64,000 nt of DNA, taken from positions 61,212-125,211 of the forward strand of contig NZ_FONY01000013.1 of the NCBI RefSeq assembly GCF_900113045.1, read 5' to 3'. Every line of letters begins with the position of its first letter. Position 1 is the first letter of the stretch. The notes below the pieces were generated by a model. It worked only from the letters and a program-made list of their open reading frames with translations. It was not told the DNA's origin and did not search any database. Below are positions 45,743 to 54,049 of the stretch, in pieces. The position numbers were made by a program, and so were the translations under genes. The DNA is from Thermoflexibacter ruber. Lineage in GTDB: Bacteria > Bacteroidota > Bacteroidia > Cytophagales > Thermoflexibacteraceae.

Positions 45743-46703
45743 TATAGCAGACACGGATAATTTGCGCCTTGCGGTTTGGAAGGCTGGCAAAGGCAAGAGA
45801 TACAGTCGCCAAGTGCTTGATTACTCCAATGATTTAGAAATCAATTTATTAAATCTTCAAAGCGAAATTCTTAGCGGAAAAGTAAGCGTAGGCAATTATC
45901 GCTATTTCAAAGTCTATGAACCCAAAGAACGCCAAATATGTGCTTCTGCTTTTAGTGAGCAAGTCTTGCATCATGCGCTGATGAACGTTTGCCACCCCTA
46001 TTTTGAGCGTTACCAAGTCTATGAAAGCTATGCGAGCAGAAAAGGCAAAGGCGTTTATGCTGCATTGGAAAAAGCACAGCATTTCACTCAAAAGCATACT
46101 TTTTTCCTCAAATTAGACGTAAAAAAATTCTTTGATAGTATCCACCACAGCGTACTCAAAAGCCAATTGGCAAAGCGATTCAAAGATAAGCGATTATTGC
46201 AAATTTTTTATCAAATCATAGACAGCTACGCGGCTTCTCCAGACAGAGGTGTCCCAATAGGCAACCTGACCAGCCAATATTTTGCCAATCATTATCTGGC
46301 AGGTTTAGACCATTTTATCAAGGAAAATTTGCAATGTAAGAACTATGTGCGCTATATGGATGACATGGTGCTTTGGCACGACTCCAAAGAATTTCTCAAA
46401 GAGATCAAAGAAAAAATCAATGATTATATAGAAACCAACTTAAAATGCACTTTAAAACCTACTTTACTAAATTTTACCTCACAGGGCTTGCCCTTTTTGG
46501 GTTATCGCCTTTTCCCTACTCATGTAAAGCTACTTCATAAGAGTAAAATCAGATTTATACATAAAATTAATAGAGCCAAAACAGACTTTGAGAGAGGTTT
46601 GATAACCGAAAGTAAATATCAGCAAAAAATTCTGCCTTTGCTCTCTTTTATTTTCAAGGCAAATACGCTGAATTTCAGAAAAAGCCTATCTTTGGGGCTT
46701 TAA
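45714..46703 (+). CDS. DGR reverse transcriptase
   Basis: 329 residues, typical for DGR RTs. Motifs: [13 protein letters not shown] with catalytic D135; [13 protein letters not shown] (181-192), the DGR-specific form of the motif that is Q-G in retroviral RTs; and YMDD (214-217) with the catalytic aspartates; [11 protein letters not shown] follows as the LG motif. There is no maturase or endonuclease domain. The enzyme makes error-prone cDNA, specifically at template adenines. It overlaps the HRDC gene by 29 bases and ends 14 bases before the TR. Confidence 0.96.
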   Translation: MKRVGNLLHSIADTDNLRLAVWKAGKGKRYSRQVLDYSNDLEINLLNLQSEILSGKVSVGNYRYFKVYEPKERQICASAFSEQVLHHALMNVCHPYFERYQVYESYASRKGKGVYAALEKAQHFTQKHTFFLKLDVKKFFDSIHHSVLKSQLAKRFKDKRLLQIFYQIIDSYAASPDRGVPIGNLTSQYFANHYLAGLDHFIKENLQCKNYVRYMDDMVLWHDSKEFLKEIKEKINDYIETNLKCTLKPTLLNFTSQGLPFLGYRLFPTHVKLLHKSKIRFIHKINRAKTDFERGLITESKYQQKILPLLSFIFKANTLNFRKSLSLGL

Positions 46704-46717
46704 AGGGCATTTGCTAT

Positions 46718-46851
46718 TAGGCACTAACCGCGTCAATCGTGGCGGTAGCTGGAACAACAATCCTGAGAATTGTCGTGTAGCGAATCGTAACAACAACACG
46801 CCTACGAATCGCAACAACAACTTGGGCTTCCGCTTAGTTATTTCCTTTTAG
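46718..46851 (+). repeat. DGR template repeat (TR)
   Basis: 134 bases beginning 14 bases after the RT stop. If translated in the target frame it would give Asn-rich codons (eleven AAC/AAT at or near variable sites), e.g. [13 protein letters not shown] and NRNNNTP. Clusters of AAC are the usual substrate of adenine mutagenesis. It is identical to the VR at all non-adenine positions. Confidence 0.97.
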
Positions 46852-46885
46852 CTCGTATAGAATAGTCGGAGGACATCAAATAGGA
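46851..46885. repeat. Inverted-repeat arm downstream of TR
   Basis: Pairs with 45107-45140 (see there). It begins at the last base of the TR, so each arm directly follows VR or TR but in opposite orientation. A further hairpin, AACCTTG (46930-46936) with CAAGGTT (46971-46977), lies downstream and may belong to the template RNA. Confidence 0.7.
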
Positions 46886-46982
46886 ACAAGCAATTGTCCT
46901 GTCCCTTTCAAAGAGGGCAAAGAAAACCTAACCTTGTGCTGTGAGTAGCTCAGATGAGTCGAAAGTGGTGCAAGGTTTTATC

Positions 46983-47039
46983 ACACCTGTCAGGTTTTTA
47001 AAACCTGTCAGGTGTAAATACAAAGACCTGACAGGTGTA
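46983..47039. repeat. REP-like palindromic element upstream of the RAYT gene
   Basis: ACACCTGTCAGGTTTT and its near-complement (one central mismatch, 46983-47015), then a third unit GACCTGACAGGTGTA (47025-47039). Same family as 40651-40702 and 47682-47733. Confidence 0.85.
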
Positions 47040-47057
47040 AGTAAACATAAAATATAA

Positions 47058-47675
47058 ATCCAAAATGAAACCCTACCATTAGAAGAAGAGAAAATCTACC
47101 ATATTTACAATCGTGGTAACAACGGGACTAATCTATTCATAGAGGAACGAAACTATGCCTATTTTTTAGAAAAGTATGCTCTTTACCTTTCTCCTGCTTT
47201 AGATACTTTTGCTTATTGCCTGCTTAAAAACCATTTTCATCTCTTGGTGCGAGTAAAGGAAAATTTGATAGAAAACAAAAAATCTCCGCACCAAGAAGGT
47301 TTGCATAGCGCAGAAAGAGTAGTCAGCAAGCACTTTTCCGATATGTTTAATGCTTACTCTAAAGCCATCAATAAAGCATACAATCGCACAGGAAGCCTTT
47401 TTGAGAGTCCTTTTAAGCGATTGATTGTAGAAGATAGTGCCTATTTCAGTCGTTTGGTTTGGTATATTCACTACAATCCTCAAAAGCATGGTTTTGTCAA
47501 AGACTTCAAAGATTATCCTTATTCCTCTTATTATAGTCATATTTCTAACAAGCCTACTCGCTTGCAAAGAGAAGAACTGCTAACTTGGTTTGGAGATGCA
47601 AATGAATATAAGTATTTTCATCAGTTACAACATAGTGAAAATGAATTTGATAAGTATATTATTGAGTTTGATTAA
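47058..47675 (+). CDS. REP-associated tyrosine transposase (RAYT, IS200/IS605-like Y1 family), start codon lost or ATC
   Basis: The open frame from 47058 to the stop gives about 205 residues: QNETLPLEEEKIYHIYNRGNN, the HUH motif NHFHLLVRV, and AINKAYNRTGSLFE...PFKR...YIHYNPQKHGFV, the RAYT signature; the catalytic Tyr is probably in the YIHYNPQKH or nearby helix. In frame, the first codon is ATC (47058-47060) where ATG would be expected; the next possible start is TTG at 47244, which would remove the N-terminal third. An ATG at 47065 is out of frame. REP-like palindromes lie on both sides, as expected for a RAYT. Confidence 0.8.
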   Translation: MQNETLPLEEEKIYHIYNRGNNGTNLFIEERNYAYFLEKYALYLSPALDTFAYCLLKNHFHLLVRVKENLIENKKSPHQEGLHSAERVVSKHFSDMFNAYSKAINKAYNRTGSLFESPFKRLIVEDSAYFSRLVWYIHYNPQKHGFVKDFKDYPYSSYYSHISNKPTRLQREELLTWFGDANEYKYFHQLQHSENEFDKYIIEFD

Positions 47676-47681
47676 GCTCTA

Positions 47682-47733
47682 TACACCTGTCAGGTTTTTA
47701 AAACCTGACAGGTGTAGGAAACCTGACAGGTGT
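47682..47733. repeat. REP-like palindromic element downstream of the RAYT gene
   Basis: Perfect 17-bp-arm palindrome with a one-base centre (47682-47716), then GGAA and one further ACCTGACAGGTGTA unit. It begins 7 bases after the transposase stop. Confidence 0.88.
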
Positions 47734-47741
47734 AAGCAAAC

Positions 47742-50700
47742 CTACACCACCTCCAAAACCTCCTCCACTACCTTTTCCTTTTTCCCCCCAAACCACTTCT
47801 CAAACTTCTCTTTCACCATGTCCACCGTAGCATACATGATAGGAACAAGGACAATCGTCAGGAACATAGAACTGAGCAAGCCCCCTATCAGCACCCACGC
47901 CAAGCCATTTTTCCACTCTGCCCCAGCACCTTTGGCTATCGCTATCGGAATCATACCGAACACCATCGCTACCGTAGTCATCAAAATGGGACGCATACGT
48001 TCTCTTACGGCTTCTAAAAGTGCCTCAAAGGTTTTCATACCTTTCTCTTTCAAGTGATTGGCAAAGTCCACTATTAAAATTGCATTCTTCATCACCAAAC
48101 CCAAAAGCATGATTATGCCCAAACCCGCAAAAATACTGAAATTGGACATGGACAAGTTCAACGCTAAGAGCGCACCAATCATTGCCACAGGAATAGAGAA
48201 AAGAACTACAAAAGGATAAACATAATTGTCGTACAGTGCCACCATAATCAGGTAAACCAATATCAAAGAAGCCAACAACGCCAAGCCCAATGCACCAAAA
48301 GAGTCGTTTTGTCTTTTGATGTCGCCCCCCCATTTGAGGTCTATACCCGCAGGAAGTGGGTTTTTAGCAAGTTCTTTTTGGATGTCTTCGGCTACTGAGC
48401 CAGAGCCTCTCCCCACGTTATAGGCTGTTACCGTAACCGAACCTCTGCGGTCTTTGCGCTCCAACATAGAAGGGGCGGTACTTTGGCTAATAGTTGCAAA
48501 TTGAGAAAGTTTAATTAACTGTCCTTGTGCGTTCAAAAAGGCAATTTCTTTGACATCTTCAGGGTTTTTGCGGTCAAAAGCGTCAAGCATTACCCTGATT
48601 TTGTAGTCGTTACCTCCTTCGCTATACTTTGAGTCGTCATTTCCTGCCAAGGAATTTTGAAGGGTTGCCCCCACGGTAGTGATGTTCAAGCCCAGTCGCG
48701 CCATTTTTTCCCTGTCCAAATCTACGCGAAGTTCAGGATTGCCTGTTTGTACAGAAACCTGCACGTCATTTGCCCCTGCGGTATTCAACACAATATGTTT
48801 AACTTTGTTGGCTGTTTGAATGACCTGCTCGTAGTTTTCGCCGCTAAGAATTATCTCAATTGGGGCTTGCCCAGAGTTTACTAAACCAATCACGGAAGAG
48901 GAAATATCAATCCCTGCAAATTTTTCAGCTAACTCCTTACGAACTTGCGTCATGTATTTTTCCGTATTTTCTCTTTTTACTTTATTGGCAGGAAATAGCT
49001 GCACCGTCAACTCTGCCTTATTTTCTGCCCCCAAGCCTGTGGAAGTTACCCCAGAGGAAGCCCCAGCTACGTTAGAGAAAATATACTCAACTTCTTTCTT
49101 TTGTAAAATATAATCTTCTATTTGCTTTGTAATCAAGTTGTTGCGTTGCAAAGAGGTGTTTTTGTCGTATTCCATGCGAAGCACAAACTTGCCTTGGTCG
49201 CCCCTTGCCACGAACTCCTGCCCTAAAATGCCCAACTTCATCACTTGCCCTGTGCCAAAGAAAAGCAATAAAATAATTCCAACAGCTAACAGTTTGTGAT
49301 TCAATGCCCAGCGAACTACTTTTACATATCCATTTGTGAAACTGTCTAAGCCTTTTTCAAACTGAATCAAGACCCATTGAAGCGGATTTTTAGGATTCAA
49401 ATGAATGAGTTTTGAAAAACGAGAAGCCAACCAAGGCGTAAGCGTAAAGCACACAAACAAACTCATCAAGGTAGAAACGACCACTACCACAGCAAATTGT
49501 CTCAAAAGGTCAGCAATCAAAGTATTGACAAAAGTAATAGGCAAAAACACTACTACGTCCACCAAAGTAATGGAAAGCGCGGAAAAACCAATTTCATTCC
49601 TACCGTCCAAAGCCGCTTGTCTTGGCTTTTTTCCCATTTCCAAGTGCCTATAAATATTTTCCAACACCACAATAGAGTCGTCCACCAAAATCCCAATCAC
49701 CAAACTCATAGCCAACAGCGTCATCAAGTTTAGCGTATAGCCCAAAATCCACATTGCTAACAGTGCAGATACCAAAGAGGCAGGAATTGCTATCATGACA
49801 ATCAGCGAGTTACGCAGGCTATGCAAGAAAAGTAACATCACCAAACCCACCAATACAATCGCAATTTCCAAATCGTGAGTTACCGCATCAACTGCATCTA
49901 AGGTAAAAAGAGAAACATCATCAGCAATGACAAATTTTAAGTTTTCTTTGGCATATTGCTTCTCCAAATCAGCCATTTTTAGGCGTATCACTTTGGAAGT
50001 TTCTACTGCATTAGCATCTCCTTGTTTCCTGATACGCAAGCCAATCCCGTTTTGTCCATTGAAACGAATGATACTTGAAATATCTGCAATTCCATCGGTT
50101 ACATCTGCCACCTCACTCAGACGAATAGGGCTGCCCATTGGCGGAGTGAAAATCACTAAATTTTTCAAGTCATCTATGGAAGCAAATTTCCCAGCTAATT
50201 TCACCGTCATTTGGTCGTCAGGGTTTTTTATCTTGCCTGTAGGGAACTCCATATTTGCCTGTTTAATCGCTTGGGTAACTTGCAAAAGCGAAACCTTGTA
50301 AAAAGCCAATTTGTCTTTGTTCACATTTACTCTGATTTCACGCTCCTCCCCCCCCATCATATCTACTTGGGCTACCCCTTTCAACTGCTGAATTTGAGGC
50401 AAAATTTCATTTTTCATCTTGTCGTACAGCACTCTATCTGCCAAATTTGCATTGACCGCTACCTGCATAATAGGTTGGTCGTTAATTGCAATTTTGGAAA
50501 TAAGCGGGGCTTGTACTTCTGTAGGTAGGTTTTTTCTTATATTATCTATCTTCCGTTGAGCATCTTGCAAAGTCAAGTTGATGTCTGTCCCATGCTTAAA
50601 ATTGACCACAATCACGGAGGCATTTTCCAACGATTTAGATGTCATGTCCTCTATATTTTCCAAACCTGAGATAGCGTCTTCAATTTTTTTAGTAACTGAA

Positions 50701-50882
50701 CTCTCTACCTCCGAAGGCGAAGCACCAGGATAAACCGTAGTAATCGTAATCACGGGGGCAGCAAAATCAGGCATCAGTTCGTAGCCCAAATTTTTATAGG
50801 CAAAAATCCCTCCCAGAGTCAATACACTGAAAATTACAATAATCAGCGAAGGACGTTTGATAGCTATTTCTGTTAATGTCAT
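47742..50882 (-). CDS. RND efflux pump inner-membrane transporter (HAE1/AcrB family)
   Basis: 1046 residues with twelve membrane helices in two halves and two large periplasmic loops, the normal length for AcrB/MexB-type pumps. Motifs include PSLIIVIFSVLTLGGIFAY at the start, GILVDDSIVVLENI (proton-relay aspartates) and GLVMKNAILIVDFAN. It expels drugs or other amphiphiles with proton flow. It is the last gene of an operon with adaptor and TolC genes; its last residues lie next to the REP element. Substrates are unknown. Confidence 0.95.
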   Translation of the reverse strand: MTLTEIAIKRPSLIIVIFSVLTLGGIFAYKNLGYELMPDFAAPVITITTVYPGASPSEVESSVTKKIEDAISGLENIEDMTSKSLENASVIVVNFKHGTDINLTLQDAQRKIDNIRKNLPTEVQAPLISKIAINDQPIMQVAVNANLADRVLYDKMKNEILPQIQQLKGVAQVDMMGGEEREIRVNVNKDKLAFYKVSLLQVTQAIKQANMEFPTGKIKNPDDQMTVKLAGKFASIDDLKNLVIFTPPMGSPIRLSEVADVTDGIADISSIIRFNGQNGIGLRIRKQGDANAVETSKVIRLKMADLEKQYAKENLKFVIADDVSLFTLDAVDAVTHDLEIAIVLVGLVMLLFLHSLRNSLIVMIAIPASLVSALLAMWILGYTLNLMTLLAMSLVIGILVDDSIVVLENIYRHLEMGKKPRQAALDGRNEIGFSALSITLVDVVVFLPITFVNTLIADLLRQFAVVVVVSTLMSLFVCFTLTPWLASRFSKLIHLNPKNPLQWVLIQFEKGLDSFTNGYVKVVRWALNHKLLAVGIILLLFFGTGQVMKLGILGQEFVARGDQGKFVLRMEYDKNTSLQRNNLITKQIEDYILQKKEVEYIFSNVAGASSGVTSTGLGAENKAELTVQLFPANKVKRENTEKYMTQVRKELAEKFAGIDISSSVIGLVNSGQAPIEIILSGENYEQVIQTANKVKHIVLNTAGANDVQVSVQTGNPELRVDLDREKMARLGLNITTVGATLQNSLAGNDDSKYSEGGNDYKIRVMLDAFDRKNPEDVKEIAFLNAQGQLIKLSQFATISQSTAPSMLERKDRRGSVTVTAYNVGRGSGSVAEDIQKELAKNPLPAGIDLKWGGDIKRQNDSFGALGLALLASLILVYLIMVALYDNYVYPFVVLFSIPVAMIGALLALNLSMSNFSIFAGLGIIMLLGLVMKNAILIVDFANHLKEKGMKTFEALLEAVRERMRPILMTTVAMVFGMIPIAIAKGAGAEWKNGLAWVLIGGLLSSMFLTIVLVPIMYATVDMVKEKFEKWFGGKKEKVVEEVLEVV

Positions 50883-50985
50883 CTTAAATTAATTTTTGAA
50901 TGTAAAATTTTTTAATCTGGAATCTGGAATTAAGATTTTTTGTATTTCATTCTATATTCCTCATTTACTGATTCCAGATTTAGAA

Positions 50986-52032
50986 TTACTCCTTCACCAG
51001 CGTTCCGTTCTCCAAGTTCACTTGACCGCTAATAATCACGATTTCGCCTTCCTTTAATCCTTCCGTTACTTCGTAAAAATCATTACTTGATGTGCCAATT
51101 TGAATGTTTTTAAGCACTGCTTTTCCATTTTCTACTACAAAAACTTGTGGTTGTTTTACAGTACCTACCAAAGCATTTCTTGGAATCACTAAGGCATTTG
51201 TTTTCAAGCTATTGTCTATCACTACCGAACCGTACATACCTGCACGCAATAGGTTCGTACTACTATTATTCACTAAAATCTGCACAGGGTAGTTATGAGC
51301 ATTGTCGCTTTTAGCACTTATCATAGTTACCTTTCCCGCAAACTGCTGATTTGGAAATACATCTGTGGTAACATTGACGCTTTGCCCTTCTTTGAACTTT
51401 AAAATGTCTTTCTCAGGGACATTAATTACGAGCTTAACTGCCGAAATATCAGTGAGTTGTGCCAAAGGTGTTCCCATGGCTAAGACCGTTCCTAAGTCAA
51501 AAGTTTTAGAGGTAATCGTGCCACTAAAAGGTGCAACGATAGTCGTATTTTTTAACTGCTTTTGCAAGACTTTGAGTTGGGATTCCGCAGCTTTGGCTGA
51601 CAAATTTGCTTTCTCCAATTGGATTTTTGCGACTGCTTCCTCTTTGGTGAGGTTTTGGTAACGTCTTACATCTGCTTGTGCTTCTTGGTAGTTTGCCTCT
51701 GCTGCAAGGATTTGATATTGCAAAATATCGCTATCTACTTGGGCAATGAGTTGTCCTGCGCTTACCCTTTCTCCCTCGCTAATGCCTACTTTTACGACCT
51801 TGCCGTTGGTTTCAGAAAGGATTTTGATTTCCCTGTTTGGCTCAAAAGTGCCTAACCAAGTTTGCACCTGATTTAACTCTTGGAGTGTTACTTTGGCAGT
51901 TTTTACCAAGACTTGGGTGTTGGGGTCTCGGCGGTACACTTTTTCTTCTACTGCTTTTTTATTTTCGGATAGCTTCCAAGCTGTCAGCCCAATAGCTCCG
52001 ATAATGACTAATGCAATGATGACTTTTTTCAT
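50986..52032 (-). CDS. RND efflux periplasmic adaptor subunit (MFP/HlyD family)
   Basis: 348 residues: N-terminal signal anchor (KKVIIALVIIGAIGLTAWKL), lipoyl halves (VVKVGISEGERVSAGQLIAQVDSD and GTITSKTFDLGTVLAMGTPLAQLTD) separated by a coiled-coil hairpin (about 105-165), a beta-barrel domain and a membrane-proximal C-terminus. It links the RND pump to TolC. It lies 103 bases upstream of the pump gene and 205 bases behind the TolC gene. Confidence 0.93.
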   Translation of the reverse strand: MKKVIIALVIIGAIGLTAWKLSENKKAVEEKVYRRDPNTQVLVKTAKVTLQELNQVQTWLGTFEPNREIKILSETNGKVVKVGISEGERVSAGQLIAQVDSDILQYQILAAEANYQEAQADVRRYQNLTKEEAVAKIQLEKANLSAKAAESQLKVLQKQLKNTTIVAPFSGTITSKTFDLGTVLAMGTPLAQLTDISAVKLVINVPEKDILKFKEGQSVNVTTDVFPNQQFAGKVTMISAKSDNAHNYPVQILVNNSSTNLLRAGMYGSVVIDNSLKTNALVIPRNALVGTVKQPQVFVVENGKAVLKNIQIGTSSNDFYEVTEGLKEGEIVIISGQVNLENGTLVKE

Positions 52033-52237
52033 GGTTTTAAAAGGATTGGCAAAATTTCTTATTCGCTTTATTTTTGATTTTTTAAAATATTTTATTGAGT
52101 TCCGTACCTAACAAGACTTGGGCAAATGTGTTTTACTTTTTTTCTACAAAAAGATAACAGCAAACCCATAAAAGTCCCGTTAGGGACGAGACTAATTTTT
52201 CCATTCCAGATTACAGATTTTCAAATTCCAGATTCTG

Positions 52238-53554
52238 TCATTTATTTATGAGTGTTCCATTTGCTTTTTTCAAATCCAATTCCGCTACTCTGACCTTCAC
52301 CAAAGCCGTTAAGTAGTTGGTTTGAGCCTCTTTCAGGGCATTTTCTGCATTAAGTACGTCAGTAATCCCTACGATTCCCTCTTTGAACTGCATTTGTGTT
52401 TGCTCATAAACTTTTCGTGCCAAAGTCATATTTGTTTGTTGAAAGGTCAGGCTTTTCAAATTGACTCTCAAAGTGTTGCGGGCATTGGTCATTTCCCTGC
52501 TCGTATTTTCTTTGAAAGTAAGTACTTGATTTTCCAACTTTTGCAATTCTATTTTTTTCTGACGCATTTTATACATTTTGTTAAAACCGTCAAATAGATT
52601 CATTTGCAACTGTACGCCAACAAAACTCACAGGAAAAGACCTGTAATCCAACTCTCCCGGCTTGGCAAAGCCTTGTTGGGCATACTGCCCTACCAAAGAA
52701 ATTATCGGAAAATAGGCACTACTGATTTGCTTCTGCTCAAAGCCGTTCAACACTTTTTGAACTTCAAGTAGCTTAAATTCAGTGCGTTGCTCTATGCTTC
52801 CTGCTTCTTGCAAAAGCGCATTGAGGTCGGTTTGTATGTCTTTTTGGATTTCCAAAGGAGTATCTTGTGGGGTATTCGTCAAAAATTTTAACAAGCTAAT
52901 CAACTGACTATATGTATTTTCCAAGTTTTCAATTTGCGTTTCTAAGTTGGCACGGTTTACTTCTAAGCGTTCTACATCTATTTTCTTTCCTAATTGATTC
53001 TGATAGAGCAAATTAGATGTATCAATGAGTTTTAGCACAGAAGCCAAATTTTGTTTTAACAAGTCAACCTGTTGCGCCAAACTTTGAGCATTGTAGTAAG
53101 TGGCACTCACGTTGTAAACCACATCTTCTTGACTTCTAAGCAGTTGGAGTTGAGAAAGTTCGCCTGCAGTTTTTGCCGCTTTCAAGCCAATAAAGATTTG
53201 GGCATTGAACAAGGCTTGATTGGCAGAAACCCCGATAGTAGTCGTAATAGGTACGCCAAACTGCAGGGTAAGGAACTCGCCTGGCTTGCCACCAAAAGCA
53301 GCGGCAGGGGCTAATTGTTTGGCGATCTGCGTATTGTATTGATAGTTGGCGTTTAAGTTTACTTGTGGAAACAAGCCCGCTTTTACCTCTTGGATTTTGT
53401 CATTGGTGAGGTCTATGTCATAGCGAGCCGATTTGATGCTTAGATTTTCCTGCAAAGCCTTGTCGATGCACTGTTGCAAACTCAAAGGAGTTTGTGCCTG
53501 AGCAAAGCCAAAAGGCAAGCAAACAATAGCGATAATGAGCAAAAACTTTTTCAT
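52238..53554 (-). CDS. TolC family outer-membrane efflux protein
   Basis: 438 residues with signal peptide (LLIIAIVCLPFGFAQA) and two internally similar coiled-coil halves: LSLQQCIDKALQENLSIKSARYDID at the start and a second repeat ending in GITDVLNAENALKEAQTNYLTALVKVRVAELDL. It forms the outer-membrane exit duct for the RND pump encoded downstream. An operator-like palindrome (53589-53606) lies 35 bases before its start. Confidence 0.94.
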   Translation of the reverse strand: MKKFLLIIAIVCLPFGFAQAQTPLSLQQCIDKALQENLSIKSARYDIDLTNDKIQEVKAGLFPQVNLNANYQYNTQIAKQLAPAAAFGGKPGEFLTLQFGVPITTTIGVSANQALFNAQIFIGLKAAKTAGELSQLQLLRSQEDVVYNVSATYYNAQSLAQQVDLLKQNLASVLKLIDTSNLLYQNQLGKKIDVERLEVNRANLETQIENLENTYSQLISLLKFLTNTPQDTPLEIQKDIQTDLNALLQEAGSIEQRTEFKLLEVQKVLNGFEQKQISSAYFPIISLVGQYAQQGFAKPGELDYRSFPVSFVGVQLQMNLFDGFNKMYKMRQKKIELQKLENQVLTFKENTSREMTNARNTLRVNLKSLTFQQTNMTLARKVYEQTQMQFKEGIVGITDVLNAENALKEAQTNYLTALVKVRVAELDLKKANGTLINK

Positions 53555-53588
53555 TTTAAGGTTTAACTAAGTTGATTTTATTGTATGA

Positions 53589-53606
53589 TTTAACTTTTTG
53601 GTTAAA
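53589..53606. promoter_or_regulatory. TetR operator candidate before tolC
   Basis: TTTAAC-TTTTTG-GTTAAA, a perfect 6-bp inverted repeat with 6-base spacing, between the ACP stop and the TolC start. It matches the site upstream of the tetR gene. Confidence 0.6.
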
Positions 53607-53627
53607 TTATGTTTAAAAAAATTTTCA

Positions 53628-53867
53628 CTAAGTGGCTAAGGCTACTTTGGTGTTTGCTTCTAAGTAGGCAAACAAATCTCCTACTGTGGCAATTTTCTCT
53701 TGTGCAGAGTCAGGAATCGCAATCTTGAATTTTTCTTCTACCAACATCACAAACTCAGTAACATCAAGGCTGTCTAAGCCCAAATCGTACATCAAATGTG
53801 CTTTTTCTGTAATGGCTGTTTCTACTATCCCCATAGAAATCAGTATCTCTTTTACTTCTTTTTTCAT
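53628..53867 (-). CDS. Acyl carrier protein-like protein in the efflux operon
   Basis: 79 residues with the ACP helix pattern and the phosphopantetheine site GLDSLDV (S33), then FVMLVEEKFKIAIPD. The length fits an ACP. A housekeeping ACP usually sits next to fabF, which is not here; this one is placed between a TetR regulator and tolC. It may serve a lipid or natural-product step linked to the pump, or only be cotranscribed. An operator-like palindrome (53880-53897) lies just upstream. Confidence 0.88.
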   Translation of the reverse strand: MKKEVKEILISMGIVETAITEKAHLMYDLGLDSLDVTEFVMLVEEKFKIAIPDSAQEKIATVGDLFAYLEANTKVALAT

Positions 53868-53879
53868 TTAACTTTTTGT

Positions 53880-53897
53880 TTTAATTATTTGGTTAAA
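53880..53897. promoter_or_regulatory. TetR operator candidate before the ACP gene
   Basis: TTTAAT-TATTTG-GTTAAA, one mismatch from the TTTAAC-N6-GTTAAA palindrome, 13 bases before the ACP start. A second half-site TTTAAC overlaps the start codon. Confidence 0.5.
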
Positions 53898-54049
53898 ATA
53901 TATGTATAGTTATAAGTTATTATTTTTTACTTAGGTTTTTGTTTTTCATGTGATAACACGTAAAAAATTGAATTTTAGTATTTTATATTTTAAAAGCTAC
54001 TAAATTTTGCATTCCATTCATAACTCATAATTTATAACTCATCACTCCC

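Larger units (their letters stand above)
44972..46885 (+). mobile_element. Diversity-generating retroelement (DGR)
   Basis: Order: variable region at the 3' end of the FGE-like gene, inverted-repeat arm, terminator-like hairpin, HRDC accessory gene, reverse transcriptase, template repeat, second inverted-repeat arm. All core parts are present: an RT with the DGR-type IGNLTSQ motif, and a VR/TR pair of 134 bp with 19 differences, all at TR adenines. The usual Avd accessory gene is missing and an HRDC protein takes its place, as in a known subset of DGRs. Mutagenic retrohoming transfers TR-derived cDNA with changed adenines into VR. Confidence 0.95.

Noticed and set aside
46945..46953. GTAGCTCAG, like the D-arm consensus of a tRNA
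   Set aside because: No acceptor stem, anticodon arm or T-arm (GTTCGA) is found at the required distances; the bases lie within an AACCTTG/CAAGGTT hairpin downstream of the TR.
46983..47733. Repeated ACACCTGTCAGGT units as a possible CRISPR array
   Set aside because: The units are palindromic, in both orientations, without regular spacers, and flank a RAYT gene; they are REP-like.
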